From contig JABAKD010000020.1 of assembly GCA_012845835.1 (NCBI GenBank), forward strand, positions 10,490,488-10,554,487: a stretch of 64,000 bases of DNA, in the 5' to 3' direction. The first letter of the stretch is position 1. Each line of letters opens with the position of its first letter. Position numbers and translations under genes: made by a program. A model generated the notes under the pieces. The model ran no database searches and was not told the origin of the DNA. It worked only from the letters and a program-made list of their open reading frames with translations. Below are positions 21,723-32,639 of the stretch, one piece after another. Source of the stretch: Undaria pinnatifida. Its lineage: Eukaryota > Sar > Phaeophyceae > Laminariales > Alariaceae.

Positions 21723-23130
21723 CTGCTTCTGCACGAATCCTTTTTTTTACGTGGGATACGGGGTGTAGAATTTGGCGGGGGGGCGGGGGGGCGGGGGGGG
21801 GTAGTTTGCCCACGTGTTGGTCCGGTATTAGAAGAAATGCAAATTACAATTTGTCCTAAAACATGGTCGTGAAAGTCCATCCCCGAACCCTGCCCTGTCC
21901 TTGTAGGTAGGACACCTTGGTCGATAATAGAAACAAAAAAACTGACAAGACACCGTGTTTCATTGAAAGATGGATCGACCACACTAAAACTCATATGTAT
22001 ACGTATAATTGTCATTTTTCTTCTTCGGGCACATCTCTCCGCGCTCGCACTTTTGTCCGAAATGTCGGATGGGGTGGGCACAATTCGACCGTTGGGGTCA
22101 CGTTGCCGGAGATTTTGGGCGCGATCCGTGCAGTGTGTCGCGCGTGGCAAGCTTTTTTGGCCTTGGGCACACTTACGGCAATTCCCGGGTTTCCGCAACA
22201 TCCCCGGGGATTGGGTTTCTGCATCCCCTATCCCCGTGTACGCACGTAAGATTTGGATGCAAAACGGGTTTTTCTGCTCGTAGAGGGTACACGTACGTTT
22301 CCATATTTTTGCATAGAGCACCACGCTACGATCCTGCCGCCCAGCAGCAGTCCAGCCCCCTTGCAGCAGCAGCCTGCCACTCTGTGCGCGTGCGGCTGCT
22401 GTTGTAGTAGCTGATTGCTTTGATCGGAGCCTGCAATGCTCTACCCGCCTATACGCCACTACCTCTCGCTGCTGCTGCTTCTGCTCTGGGTGCGCGTGTC
22501 CATCGATGCGGAAACAAAGGGACCTTCGTAATAATGATATTTAGATTCCAACCCATCCTTATACATTTACGTCTACAGAGGCAGTTTTTTAACGAGTATT
22601 TTTTCTGTTTTTTTTTTGCGAAGATCGCAGATGACAGACCGCAGATAACATGCGGAGGGCAAAACGCTACAGGTAGGACCATGTGTGCGTGCCGTATCCT
22701 CTATTTACGGCAGCGAGTTGCTTTTTTTGTCATAGCCTGTCACGTATTGTCCTCTTGCTCCCTCGTTCTCAATACGTACTCTTCACATAGTATTCTACAG
22801 CAAGCCGCATCCCACGCCACACGTGCCGCTTCTCGCTTCGTGGCAGTCCCTAAGCTGAGTTCGAAGTGTGACGCTCTTCTCGAATTCATACAGAAAAGTT
22901 TTGTGTGTTGTCAAGCGGTGTTGGGTGTATTTTCTCAACAATAGATCGGTCGTGGGCACATCTGTATCGAGTACCCAAAAAGTACTAAAAAGTAATATTA
23001 TTGAGTGCACCCAAAAAGAAGTACTACTACTGCGGGTAAAATGCGAATTCATTGTTTTTCCTGTATGTACGAACAAATCCAATAGTCATCGCGTCCGGTA
23101 GTGATGATAATGTGTCCTTGCGCGACTCCC
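21722..23130. other. no supported exon; possible upstream part of the E3 ligase gene
   Basis: Overlapping ORFs occur on both strands. The first exons of the gene that follows must lie here or further upstream if the gene is intact. I could not identify a signal peptide or a matching exon. A G-rich patch is at 21775-21800. Confidence 0.35.
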
Positions 23131-23134
23131 CTAG

Positions 23135-23201
23135 GCACTTCCCGGAGGGGAACCTTGTCTATATTTATCAATGTTGGCCCGCCGTGAAGGTTACCGGAAG
23201 G
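23135..23201 (+). CDS. possible exon upstream of the luminal exon
   Basis: An AG at 23133-23134 and a GTGAGC donor at 23202 bracket a frame reading FPEGNLVYIYQCWPAVKVTG. It ends in phase 0, compatible with the exon starting at 23248. The composition is protein-like, but I recognise no family motif in it. Confidence 0.35.
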
Positions 23202-26200
23202 GTGAGCCGTTTTTTTTTGCGTTAAACGCTGCTTCGTTCCTTTTAAGACTGCCGTTAAAAATTCTGCCTCGCATATGTTGAAACGAAGCTCTGCGTCAAA
23301 CCGAATTGCAGGACTCTTTTTCCACGAGTACGGTTACATGTCTGCCGTGGTGGGCGTGGAAGGGGAGGCTCTCAAGGTGCTCTGGGACCGGGATACCGCG
23401 GCGCCGCAGACTCTTCTTGCCCCCACCGTTGACTCCGTAGGCGGCCAGCTGGCAACTGGGAACAACAGCAGCAGCAGCGACAGCGGCAGCGACATCACCG
23501 ACAACAGCATCGACGCCAGCAACAACGACGGCGACACACATTTCGATAACGAAAACAACCACAACGATAGCAGCACTACCAACATTAACAGCAAGATCAA
23601 AAACAAAAACCGCAACAACGGCAATGAGGAAGCCGGAAGCACTGCGGTAGGAATTGACCCTCCGGAACCAACACTAGGCGGCGGGAAGAGCAATTACAGT
23701 GGCGATGGCAGTGACGGTGAAGATGGGGGCGGTGGTAGGAAACACCGCCTCCTTATTGAGAGGGGGGAAGGGGCGGGAAGGGGGGCAAGGGTGGGGGGGG
23801 GTGGAGGGGCGGGAAGGGAAGGAGGGGTGGGAGGGGAGAAGGGGCCGGGAAGACGGAGGTTTTCGGGGGATGAGGGCGAGCCGAGCGGGCGACATCGACG
23901 ACGGAAAACGCTAGAAGATTCCGCTGGGGGTGGCGGCGCAGCTTTTGGACCTGGGCCTGATCATAGCGCGGGGTTGGGCGGTGGGGTCGGCGCGCGGGGA
24001 CAGGAGCAGCTGACGGAGGAGGAGGCGGAGGGTGCGGAACAGCTTGAAGCCCGAGTGCATGAGCGCCGACCCTCAAAAGTCGCGGAACTGCTTGCGGAAT
24101 CAGCGGTGGAACTGGACGCTTCTGTCAGTGCTAAAACTGAAAGTGCGTCTCCGCCTGAGGTGGAGGCGGAGGTCCAAGCGGGGACGGGGGCTGGGGTTGG
24201 GACGGAGGCGGGGGCTGGGGCGGGGGCGAGGGGTGGGGGTGACATGGGGGGTTCGATTAGAGCTTTTCCGGCGGAGGTGGTGCCTTGGCTTGCTGTGGTA
24301 CCCGAGGGGCAGCGGTCGGGTGCGCTCCCGTATGACGTGTACTCCGGCCTTGCCATGCCGTCGAAGCTGGGGTGCATGCTCATGCTGACATTGCAGGTGG
24401 GTTGGTGGTTGGCGGTGCTGGGTTGAGGGTGGTGTTACTTGGAAATATATATGTATATATATATTTTCATCCCATTTATTATCCTCGTAGTACTCGCGCT
24501 CCCTCCTGGTAGTAACTCAGACCCGGGGTCACATAGCGGGCCCTCCTCCCCCCTCCACACTACGGCACGTGCCTTCATTTTTATCGCGACAATAATTCAG
24601 CATTTTCTTCCCTCGTCGACTCGTGTCGAATTGTGCCTACTCACGCTGCCAGGCGTATATATTATAAAAAATGAAAATACACTCCAGCTGTGAGATCGAA
24701 GATTTCGTCGAAACTCATCTTTGCAAGCTGTGTGTGATACTCCGATCGCGCGCATTACGAGTTGTGTGTCCTCATTAAGAATATAGGTCGGCGACTCCCC
24801 TTAAAACTACAGTGAAGCTATCAGGGTCAACAGGGTGATTTTAGTCAGTCTGTGCGCGGAAACTATAAAACCCGTTTCTGAGGGGGACAAAATCTGACAG
24901 CTGTGGAGGGAAATGTATCCTTTTATCAAGTGAATCTTGTAAGTCGAACAACCGGTGAGGGGGGGGGGACGGAGTTTTGAAGGACGTGGGGGCCTGGTTT
25001 TGATCAAAAGCGAGCGGGTTTGGAGGGGGGGGGGGGGGGGGGGAAAGGGGGGGGCAATTTGTGCATGTAAGTTATAAATCCTTTCAAGGGGATAAATCTG
25101 ACGGTTTTGGCACCAGTTTATTATTGGGGGGGGGGGGTTGGGGCGGGGGTGGGGCGTGTGGGGCAGCTCAATATGTGCGTGGAAACTATACATTATTTTG
25201 AGGGGATAAATGTGACGGTTTTGGAAATAATGCATCAGTTTATCATGTATATCCTGGGGTAAGTCGTACAATCAGTGAGTAGAGAGAGGGTGGAGTGTTC
25301 GAGGGGGTGGGGTTGGGATGGGTTGGGGGGGGGGAGGTGGGGGGTGGGGGCGGGGGGGGCGGGGGAGGGGGCGGGGGGGGGGCGGGGGGGGGGGGCGGGG
25401 GGGGGGGGCGGGGGGGGGGCGGGGGGGGGGGCGGGGGGGGGGGGCGGGGGGGGGGGGGGGGAGGAAGGGTTTTAGGTGAGGGGGTTGTTATACGTGTGGT
25501 GCTAGGTCTAGGCGATGGTGCGGGTGATGGGGAAGAAGGGGGCGTTCGGGGCGGGGGGGGGGGGGGGGGAAGCAGCGGTATGGATGGCTCTCGAAAGATA
25601 GCAGCGTATATATGTAGTGTTGGCAATCAACAAAGTCTTGTCAAAACTACTGCTGTGTTGTCATGTGAAGGTCCGCCCTTTTTGTTTCGAGCGCTGTCGT
25701 ATCACAAATGTACGAGGTCGAGTTTAATCAACGATCTATAATAAACTACAGCTATTGTACGTGTTACGTGTTACATCTGAGTCTATCGGCACATTTTGCG
25801 GCTGTCGCTTTTGTTGTTATTGTTGTTGTTGTTGTTGTTATTGTTGTTATTGTTGTTGTGCGACAGGCCTCCAAAAGTGATGCCAATTCTGTCGAGGACC
25901 AAGCAGGCCAAAAAACGCCGGAAGTTCGGATATCCTCGGAGTTGAGCGGGGAGCTGGTTGGAATAGACTGCAAGTTTTGGGCGAAGATCGACGTTAAGGT
26001 GCGTCGTGCTGCGTGTTGTTTGTTTGTTTGTTTGTTTCGTCGTGCTTGGGTGTGCGGCGTGGCCACTCAAACCGGTGCCCGTGTTTTGTTTCGATATAAA
26101 AAAGGCCGGCTAAAGCTTGCAAAGATGATTGTCGAACCTGAATTCATCGAACTCACAGCTGACGTGTTTAGAAGATTTTTTTACAATACTGTGCCCGGAC

Positions 26201-29200
26201 GGCATAGCGGTCCAACGCAGGATTAACGCCGAAAATGCCTATTGAAGGCAATCTGGGCTCTTGACCGGGAATGGACCCAAACCGCGCTTGACGTCATACG
26301 GCGGCTAGGGAGATGAAACCCTAGCGTCCCTTTTTTTGAGACCGATCTTTTTTGGAATTGCGTTTTATTGTTTCGAATTTTCGAAGCATGCGCGGGCAGT
26401 TTTCAAACGAATTGTAGCGCAACGTTTGGCGAGCGCTTGCTCTTGGCTCTAAAAAATCAAGGGATTTCCACAAAGGTGGGTGGGCGTTTTCTTTTACGGG
26501 AACGAGGACACCGTCACGTGTGGCATGTTTTTTTTTTGTGACATGCCGGCGTCACGGGCCGCTGGGTGTACGTATGACCGTCATTAAGCATAGTTGGTTA
26601 TACACGAAGTTTGTCAGCCTCCAAAGTTAGATGGAAGTTTTGCGTATTTTTCCCCCTCTGACACAGAGTTGTTGCAGCTCAGGTTACTTTTTTGTTTAGT
26701 AACTGAAAAGCATGTTCGCCCCTGTTAGACCTGCTGCCGGGCGTTTATAGTATATATGTTACCAGGCGCTTGGCATACTGCTGCAAGTTCTATTAATAGG
26801 TACATGTAGTTCTTTTTTCGTCGCTCATTTTTTTACGTTTTTTTGTTGCCGTGTGGCGTTGTCCTGACGCTGCGCAGTGCAGTCCTTCTATACGTGTGTC
26901 TGAGAGAAAGGGATGGTGGAACGTTGCATCGGTGACGAATCATCGTGTTGTATAGCCCATCGTCGGGCCTGGCGTAGCCTAGCCTAATCTATAGCCTAGC
27001 GCACAGCTTCTTGGCCATCTTCTCCCGTTGACGTTGCAAACAACGTTGCGTGTCCGTTTTCTATTCGTTTTGATTTGAGATAACCCTCCCCCCCCAACCC
27101 CTCTCCCCCCCCCCCCCCCCCCCCCCCCCTCCACCCCCTCGGCCCCCCCTCCCCCCGTCCTCCCTCTCCATCCTCTCCACCCGCCGTTTTGCACTCTCTA
27201 TACCGTACCGTATTGTACCGCCTGTATACCTTGGCATGGAAAATCAAACGCGACGTGTGTGAAAGCAGTTCACGGAAAAACCGAGGGGGCCGAAGGCGTC
27301 CCAGGCGCTGAGCTACACCGTGGTCTTCGCCATGGTCTGCCTCCTCCAGATGTGCCTCCTTATCTGCCGGGTACGTCGCGCGCAATCACACACACGTATT
27401 CATACAAGCGAATGCATGCGAATGCGAATACATGCGAGTGCATGCAAATGCATGCAAATGCATGCAGATACTTGCCCTGCCGCTGCCGGTTTCGAGCCTT
27501 CCTTCCGTAGTTTATATTTACTCACCCGCCCACCCCACCCCTCAATCCTCACCAACCCACCCACCCACCCCTCCGCCCCTCAATCCCTCCACCCATCCCC
27601 CCTCCACACACCCCCCCCCCCATTCACCCACGAATCCTTCCACCCACCCACCCACCCACCCACCCATCCACCGACCCTTCCACCGCCCCAACCCGCCGCC
27701 CCCCACCAACCCACCCGCCCATTCACCCACGAACCCACCCGCCCATGCCCACCAGTATGCCCACCCGTTAATGCCCACGATTCATGTAACACCGCCAATG
27801 CGCATCTTCTCCTTTCTTACGTTTGTTGCGTCGCGCGTATCATACCACCCACCACCACTATAATTATTACGTGTATCACACTACCCACCACTATTGCATG
27901 TCACACCACCCACCACTAATATGAATCAAGTATTTCACCACTATACTGTGTAGAAAACGCAACACCTCCGTAGCACTGCTGTTGTACTCGTAGTATTAAA
28001 AATAATAAAAATACACCCCGGCCGTGAGATCGAAGATTTTGTCGAAACTCATATTTGCAAGCTGTGTGTGATACTCCGATCGCGCGTATTATTGGGTGTG
28101 TGTCCTCATAAAGGATACACTAACTGTCTATAGGTTATGTGTGACACTCCACCCACCACTGTTATGCCATCACACACCCCACCACTATTATATCACACGC
28201 CACCCACCACCATTATGTATCACACCGCGGACCACTGTTGCTTATCACACCACACATTATGCCACTATCACTATTAATATTGTATTCCACACCATCCACC
28301 ACTGCTGTACTGCTGTATCGCAACGCGCACCACTGTTATGTGTTGCGCCAGCAACGTCTATCATATTATAAGAAATAAATCTTGCGCTGCCGGAGTAATA
28401 ACGGGCACCGCCGGCAGGGACAGCTCGCGCTATCGCTCTCACGGGAGCTGAAAGACACGCCAGCTAACGCTGGATTGCGAATGCGATTGAATTAGATCGA
28501 CACACGACGTGTATGGAGATGCGTGAAAGTGTGGTGAGCTTAAGCTTTATTTTTCCCCATCCGCCGGAGGATGAAAAAAAAAAGAAAAAAATGAAAATTA
28601 AGTAAAATAAAATAAAATAAAATAGGTTAAACTATTAATAAACTAAAAATACATTCCAGCTGTGAGATCGAAGATTTAGATTTCGTCAAATCGACACTCA
28701 TACCAGGTATGTTGTTTTATGCCATCCACCACTACCGTGTACTGCTGTACCGCACCGCCCACCGCTACTGTGACTTACTATATATTTTTCACTCCACGAA
28801 GCACTATTTTGACTTATCATATAACACGACCCACGACTATTACTATTATATGAACAGCTTATCTATAGCATGAGCCGTCGACGCATAGTCGACCAGTCGA
28901 CCAGCTGAGTGTTTATTTTTTTTACTGTAGGACCGCCCACAACGAAAACGTTATCACATCTTACTAATATATTATTTATAGTGACGCATGCTACCATATA
29001 TAGAGGTGCACCTTTGGTTTTTCGTAGAGTCGTCACTTGAGCTCTCTGCCTCGTCTCCAAATATCTGTTTTAGAGTAAGACGCGTGCTACAATATAGGTA
29101 TACCTTTCTTTGGCTTAAATTATTTCTGAATGACGGGGTTCCTCAACCCATAATCACCGTTTTTTTTTTTTTTTTTTGCATGATTCTCGTTGTTTACCTA

Positions 29201-32200
29201 GGCCATGGAATTTGCGATCCGGTCAGCAGTTCTGTGTTTCTCCAAATATGTTTTTGGGAATGGTTTTAAGCTCCCAACGTCAGGAACCTCAAAAAAAAAG
29301 TAGTGCGCCTCTGTCGTAGCACGCGTCACCCAACGAACAAGAGCGTAGCCCGGGCATAAAACGAACAATAGTGCGAGAGAAAGAACGAACTTTCCGACGA
29401 GGTCGGTACGTCATTCTGAAATATTTTCAGCCAAAACGTGATATGATATCGCTATCGTAGCCCGACGGTACTTAATCGTAGTGTGTACCTTTTTTTTCCC
29501 CACTATTCGCCTAAACCTAACTTACTCTCGTCTATATCAATACTCAGCTGTGTTTTGTCTGTATCTGCCCAAACTTGCCTACTTGACGATATATAAAAAT
29601 TATTTCAAGGACGTCAGCCGTGAGTTCGACGAATTTCGGGTCATTATTATTGTTGATGACACGCCATATGATGACAGTGAAGGGGGGCATGTACTCTATT
29701 TCTACTCTACATTAATTTCCTACTCTGTACGACACATGCCTTTTATTGTACACGACAAGTAAGTGGGATCGAATACATAACACCACCCACCGCTATGATG
29801 TACCTGATATTATGGTATGATATACTGTAGGTGGGCATCATGCTGGCGCAGAGAAGGTACGGGCGCAACTTCATGGTCCCTCCTCGGTTCCAGCCGCCCA
29901 AGTTCGATTACCACCGACCGATACCTCCGGAGTTGTTGGAAGAGGTACGTACGAACGTCATATCATACGATGTGATATTATGTGGTATGATACAGGATGA
30001 TGCCATGTGATCTCAAGTGTTTTGATATTACATGTTATCGTATGTAGATGGGTGAAAATATTAGTTCATTGTGAAGAACAAATGCGTACTCTGTATGTTG
30101 TATGATAATGCTGTTGTGATATGGTGTTTTATGTGGGTAGGGGGTTGGAGGGGGAGGGGAAGGGAGGGGAGGGGCTGTGCGGTGTCTGCTGTGTGATTGT
30201 CGTGCGTGTAGTGTAGTGTGAACTGCTGTGAAAGATGTCGCCTGCTACTTATTGTCTTCACGTTCACCATTTTACAGCTTTTATTGTGCATGTGTATGTG
30301 TCGTATGAAGGGTGTCGTGTATAATGTTTTATGTCCTCGTAATGTGTACCTGTAATAGATACTGGTACCAGGTATCCACTCATTCCCCCGACTTGTCGGC
30401 CAACTGCAGTCGCAGTATTGCGCTGGAAATGGTCTTGTGGACCTGGTATGTATGTGTCTATCTTTATGGTGCCAGGCATACAGCAGTGCAGTAGTGGGTA
30501 CCCCGATTGAAGAGAACCCCGCAAAAAGCTGAAATAGACGCTCTTGACTAGGCGTTGCTCTTATCTGTAGAAGGCAATGTCCAGCTTTTAGTGTAGACGG
30601 GACAGGCCGATTTGACCGCTCAAGTTCCGAATGCTCCTTTTTTGCGCGCGCGCTCTTTAAATCGTGATACACACTGCTGTAGCGTGTAACGTGTCTGGTG
30701 CAATGCCTGATGTTTGCTGTACGATGTGTGACGCGATGTGTGGCAGCAGGCTGGGACGGAAACGGCGGGGGGGCAGCACAGCGAGGAGAAGCGAGATCTC
30801 GAAGCTGGAAACTCTTTGGAGGTGAGTTTCCGCTACAAGTTTAGATAGATATCGTGTCGAAGATTTCGATATGCACTGGGGTGCCCGGTTTAAGAGCGTA
30901 TACAATACGAGAAACTGGGCTGCTCGTGCTCTCCCCGGGAAGGCGGAGAATCGTAAGAATGTGGAACTCCCCATCCAGCTCCTCGCGTATCAGGTTAACT
31001 GGTGTGGTGCGTACTGCTGCACTGTTGTGCTTGACGTTGTGGATTGGTCGGCACGTATAGCGGCGCTGCTGGTGTACTGATGTTGTAGGTAGGTCGGCGG
31101 GTGGGTGGTGGGTGCTTGGTAGGTGGCGACTCGCTCGCTCCCCGAGATGCCGGGGGGGCGTAAAAGAAAACGAACCTCCCCCCGTTTCTGAACCCTTGTC
31201 GGGCCCGTGTATATCTTGATTATAGTAATAGCGACAGTAAAAAAAAACGATTTGCGATATTTTTCAAGCGTCTACCAGTATAGCGTGAGCGCGCAGCGGT
31301 ACGAGTAGCATCATGCCTAGCCCGTCCCGTACGGGCCTCTGCATTGTTGTCGTTTCACGGACACCAATTTTTGTATCATCGCTAGCCAGCGGTCGCCAAT
31401 GGCACCCGTGATCGTTCAATTTTGGTCGTTAATGTTTCCCTTCGAAGCATCTTCACGCCTCTACAACCGGAAAACCCTTTTTGGGGATACATTTACTTGA
31501 AGTTAGTACAGGGAGGGATCTGGGGGCTCTAAAGGGGTGAAGCGGTTAACAGCGGTCAGATCGACGTGTCGCGCCTTGTGACGCCTATACTAGAACGTGC
31601 TGTACCTTGTATATGATTATCATATCTAAGCCAAGAGCGGTACGGGGATAATAGCGGCAACGCTTGCCTGCTCCGGGGGGATTAAGTATCGGGTGTCCAA
31701 CTGTACTTGTTATCGAAATATCGTATTTTGATCCGATATTTCGATGTATCGGGTCGAACGCGTTTTGATGCCCACCCCCTCTCATCCCCGTTTTCTTTTT
31801 TGGTGATATTTCACCGAAAATATAAAAATTGTCGGGTATAAGACTGTTAGATAGTGTCAGCGGCGCAGTCGTTCGCACCTCCGGGGCGAGGGGCTCTCTT
31901 TTAGCTAAAGCCTCCAGCATTTGCTTGACATCCTGTGAAGTATATCGCCCTACAAGATTCCCTTGCGGGATGTGGTTGGCTGGCAATCAAATGGGTGTCT
32001 GTCACAAGTTGAAAAGGGGCAACACAGCGTTCCTATGAGCTGTAACCAGGTAGAACGTCAAAAAACTATCTTGAAAACTACGGAAAAGACAACTAAGCCA
32101 CTAGTCACCGCGCAAGCAACTGGGCACACGGAACAGGCTTATCGAGTTTATAGTTCTATATCGAAGAGCTGATATCGTATGTTCGCGGGCTATTCGTTAC

Positions 32201-32622
32201 GAAAAGCTCACCTCAGTGGGCATCCGTTGGGCTGCTTGAAGAGCTTTCTCGAAAGAATACCGTACTACTGTCACATTTAGCCTGAAGATCTGTCTTATGG
32301 TTGACTTTTTTCGAATTAGCTTGTCTATCAAGTCACCAAGAGCTGGCAAGTAACAACACCGACTCAACTTCTTGTAATTATATTGAGGTTGATGTGTTTC
32401 CCTCCCTTCCTCCCTCCCTCCCCCCTCTCCTCTCCCGTTCCCTCCCTCCGGGCCACTTCTCAGTGCGCAATTTGCTACGCAACGGTTGACAGCGCTTTGG
32501 AGGACTACATGCTTACGCCCTGCGACCACGTTTTCCACCAAGGGTGTCTGACCCGCTGGATGGACATAAAGATGGAGTGTCCCACGTGTAGGCGCGAGCT
32601 CCCCCCGGCGTTGGAGTCATGA
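23135..32622 (+). CDS. TUL1/DSC/FLY1-type transmembrane RING-H2 E3 ubiquitin ligase, split gene
   Basis: The last exon encodes a RING-H2 (CAIC, then PCDH, FH, GC, then CPTC) ending in WMDIKMECPTCRRELPP. That ending is a hallmark of yeast Tul1, fission yeast Dsc1 and plant FLY1/FLY2. These proteins sit in Golgi or endosomal membranes and ubiquitinate membrane proteins with an E2. Supported exons are 23248-24396 (with a possible 23135-23201 before it), 25867-25998, 27269-27370, 29831-29944, 30750-30821 and 32464-32622. All these junctions are phase 0 with GT/AG borders. Other conserved parts are a luminal segment before the first membrane span, the span at 27.3 kb, and a pre-RING segment like the family's FVP...PPKYDYHRPI. 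About 170 residues carrying several membrane spans, expected after 27370, were not found. The 5' end is also unresolved. It could be a pseudogene, a shortened paralogue, or a gene with exons I missed. Confidence 0.8.
23248..24396 (+). CDS. luminal exon with low-complexity insert
   Basis: The open frame runs from an AG acceptor at 23246-23247 (an alternative acceptor is at 23310) to the donor GTGGGT at 24397. It begins with ordinary sequence (GLFFHEYGYMSAVVGVEGE). A Ser/Asn/Asp-rich stretch follows (about 23460-23640), then a Gly/Arg/Glu-rich stretch (about 23700-24250), then ordinary sequence again (VPWLAVVPEGQRSGALPYDV). The two ordinary ends would belong to the luminal domain; the middle is an insert of simple-sequence origin that keeps the frame open. 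Confidence 0.6.
24465..24655 (+). repeat. dispersed repeat R1, copy 4
   Basis: CCCATTTATTATCCTCGTAG, GGGGTCACATAGCGGGCCC, CACGTGCCTTCATTTTTATC, CCCTCGTCGACTCG and CTGCCAGGCG in the family order. Confidence 0.75.
24660..24790 (+). repeat. dispersed repeat R3, copy 1
   Basis: ATACACTCCAGCTGTGAG, ATCGAAGATTTCGTCGAAAC, TTTGCAAGCTGTGTGTGAT and ACTCCGATCGCGCG. Other copies: 28000-28130 (+), 28640-28700 (+, partial), 29590-29645 (+, diverged), 26105-26175 (minus), 57100-57180 (minus) and a fragment at 1140-1185. Several start next to short AT-rich or A-rich runs. Confidence 0.7.
25315..25575. repeat. G-rich tract with GGGGC units
   Basis: Runs of 5-17 G separated by single C, A or T, in two blocks (25315-25470 and 25530-25575). 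Opens a polyGly frame on + and a polyPro frame on minus. Potential G-quadruplex former inside the intron. Confidence 0.9.
25867..25998 (+). CDS. E3 ligase exon, luminal segment before the first membrane span
   Basis: Acceptor GCGACAG, donor GTGCGT, exactly 44 codons in phase 0. It contains SSELSGELVGIDCKFWAKID, which aligns in position and pattern (short strand, Cys, short strand) with the family segment just before the first membrane helix. A (TTG)n tract directly upstream serves as the pyrimidine-rich part of the intron end. Confidence 0.6.
25999..27268 (+). other. intron of the E3 gene
   Basis: Contains an R3 copy in minus orientation (26105-26175) and a C-run (about 27090-27130). No other exon recognised. 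Confidence 0.45.
27269..27370 (+). CDS. E3 ligase exon with membrane helix
   Basis: The acceptor is AAGCAG at 27263-27268, or CCCAG at 27304; both keep the frame. The donor is GTACGT at 27371. It reads ALSYTVVFAMVCLLQMCLL followed by ICR. In TUL1-type proteins the first core helix reads like ...YTLMVTFVSFLQVLLLIRQ and is followed directly by a conserved QME.NTQ motif. Here the donor cuts exactly before that motif. Confidence 0.75.
27520..27760. repeat. CCCA / CCCAC tract
   Basis: CACCCACCCACCCACCC-type units. Creates Pro/Thr/His-rich false ORFs on + and Gly/Trp-rich ones on minus. Confidence 0.9.
27838..28370. repeat. degenerate CACCACCCACCACTATTATG minisatellite
   Basis: Units of roughly 25-45 bp with the core CACCCACCACTATT, interrupted by the R3 copy at 28000-28130. 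Scattered further units occur at 28720-28850 and 29785-29800. Confidence 0.65.
29831..29944 (+). CDS. E3 ligase exon, pre-RING segment
   Basis: Acceptor CTGTAG, donor GTACGT, 38 codons in phase 0. It reads VGIMLAQRRYGRNFMVPPRF, continues with QPPKFDYHRPIPPEL and ends LEE. It aligns well with the family segment that follows the last membrane helix (LLLQ..GSR.FVP...LP.KYSYYR). Only the tail of that helix is encoded in this exon. Confidence 0.8.
29945..30749 (+). other. intron of the E3 gene
   Basis: No repeat partner found apart from a GGGGA-rich patch at 30137-30175. No exon recognised. Confidence 0.45.
30750..30821 (+). CDS. E3 ligase exon, acidic linker
   Basis: Acceptor CAGCAG, donor GTGAGT, 24 codons in phase 0, reading AGTETAGGQHSEEKRDLEAG then NSLE. 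It joins directly to the CAIC of the RING exon. The family also has a short polar linker here. Confidence 0.7.
30822..32463 (+). other. intron of the E3 gene
   Basis: Contains repeat R8 at 31198-31400 (partner at 57233-57440). It ends in a C/T tract and CTTCTCAG. A minus-strand ORF at 31585-31986 shows no recognisable domain. Confidence 0.45.
31198..31400 (+). repeat. dispersed repeat R8, copy 1
   Basis: GGGCCCGTGTATAT, TTGATTATAGTA, ATAGCGACA, TTTTCAAGCGT, CACCAGTA-like, GTCCGTNCCGTACG-like and TCATCGCNA blocks occur in the same order at 57233-57440. Confidence 0.6.
32464..32622 (+). CDS. E3 ligase terminal exon, RING-H2
   Basis: Acceptor TCTCAG at 32458-32463, stop TGA at 32620-32622. All eight metal ligands are present in the C3-H2-C3 order: CxxC, then C and H in PCDH, H and C in FHQGC, then CPTC. 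The Trp in RWMDIK is the conserved E2-contact region residue. The tail after the RING is only a few residues (ELPPALES), as in the family, where the protein ends right after this motif. Confidence 0.92.
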   Translation, partial: CAICYATVDSALEDYMLTPCDHVFHQGCLTRWMDIKMECPTCRRELPPALES

Positions 32623-32639
32623 CGAGCCCTACCTGCCTC

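Larger units (their letters stand above)
24397..25866 (+). other. intron of the E3 gene filled with repeats
   Basis: Holds an R1 copy (24465-24655), an R3 copy (24660-24790) and several G-rich tracts (about 24959-25165 and 25315-25575). No exon-like sequence was recognised. Confidence 0.5.
27371..29830 (+). other. intron where the central membrane block is expected
   Basis: Holds a CCCA-rich tract (27520-27760), degenerate CACCACCCACCACTATTATG repeats (about 27840-27920, 28140-28350, 28720-28850), R3 copies (28000-28130, 28640-28700, 29590-29645) and AT-rich sequence. No frame on the + strand shows the expected NTQ, IGQQA or DAYLCLLH-like motifs or a run of hydrophobic helices with splice borders. 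Confidence 0.5.

Noticed and set aside
25243-25741. PolyPro minus ORF and polyGly + ORF
   Set aside because: G-rich intron sequence of the E3 gene.
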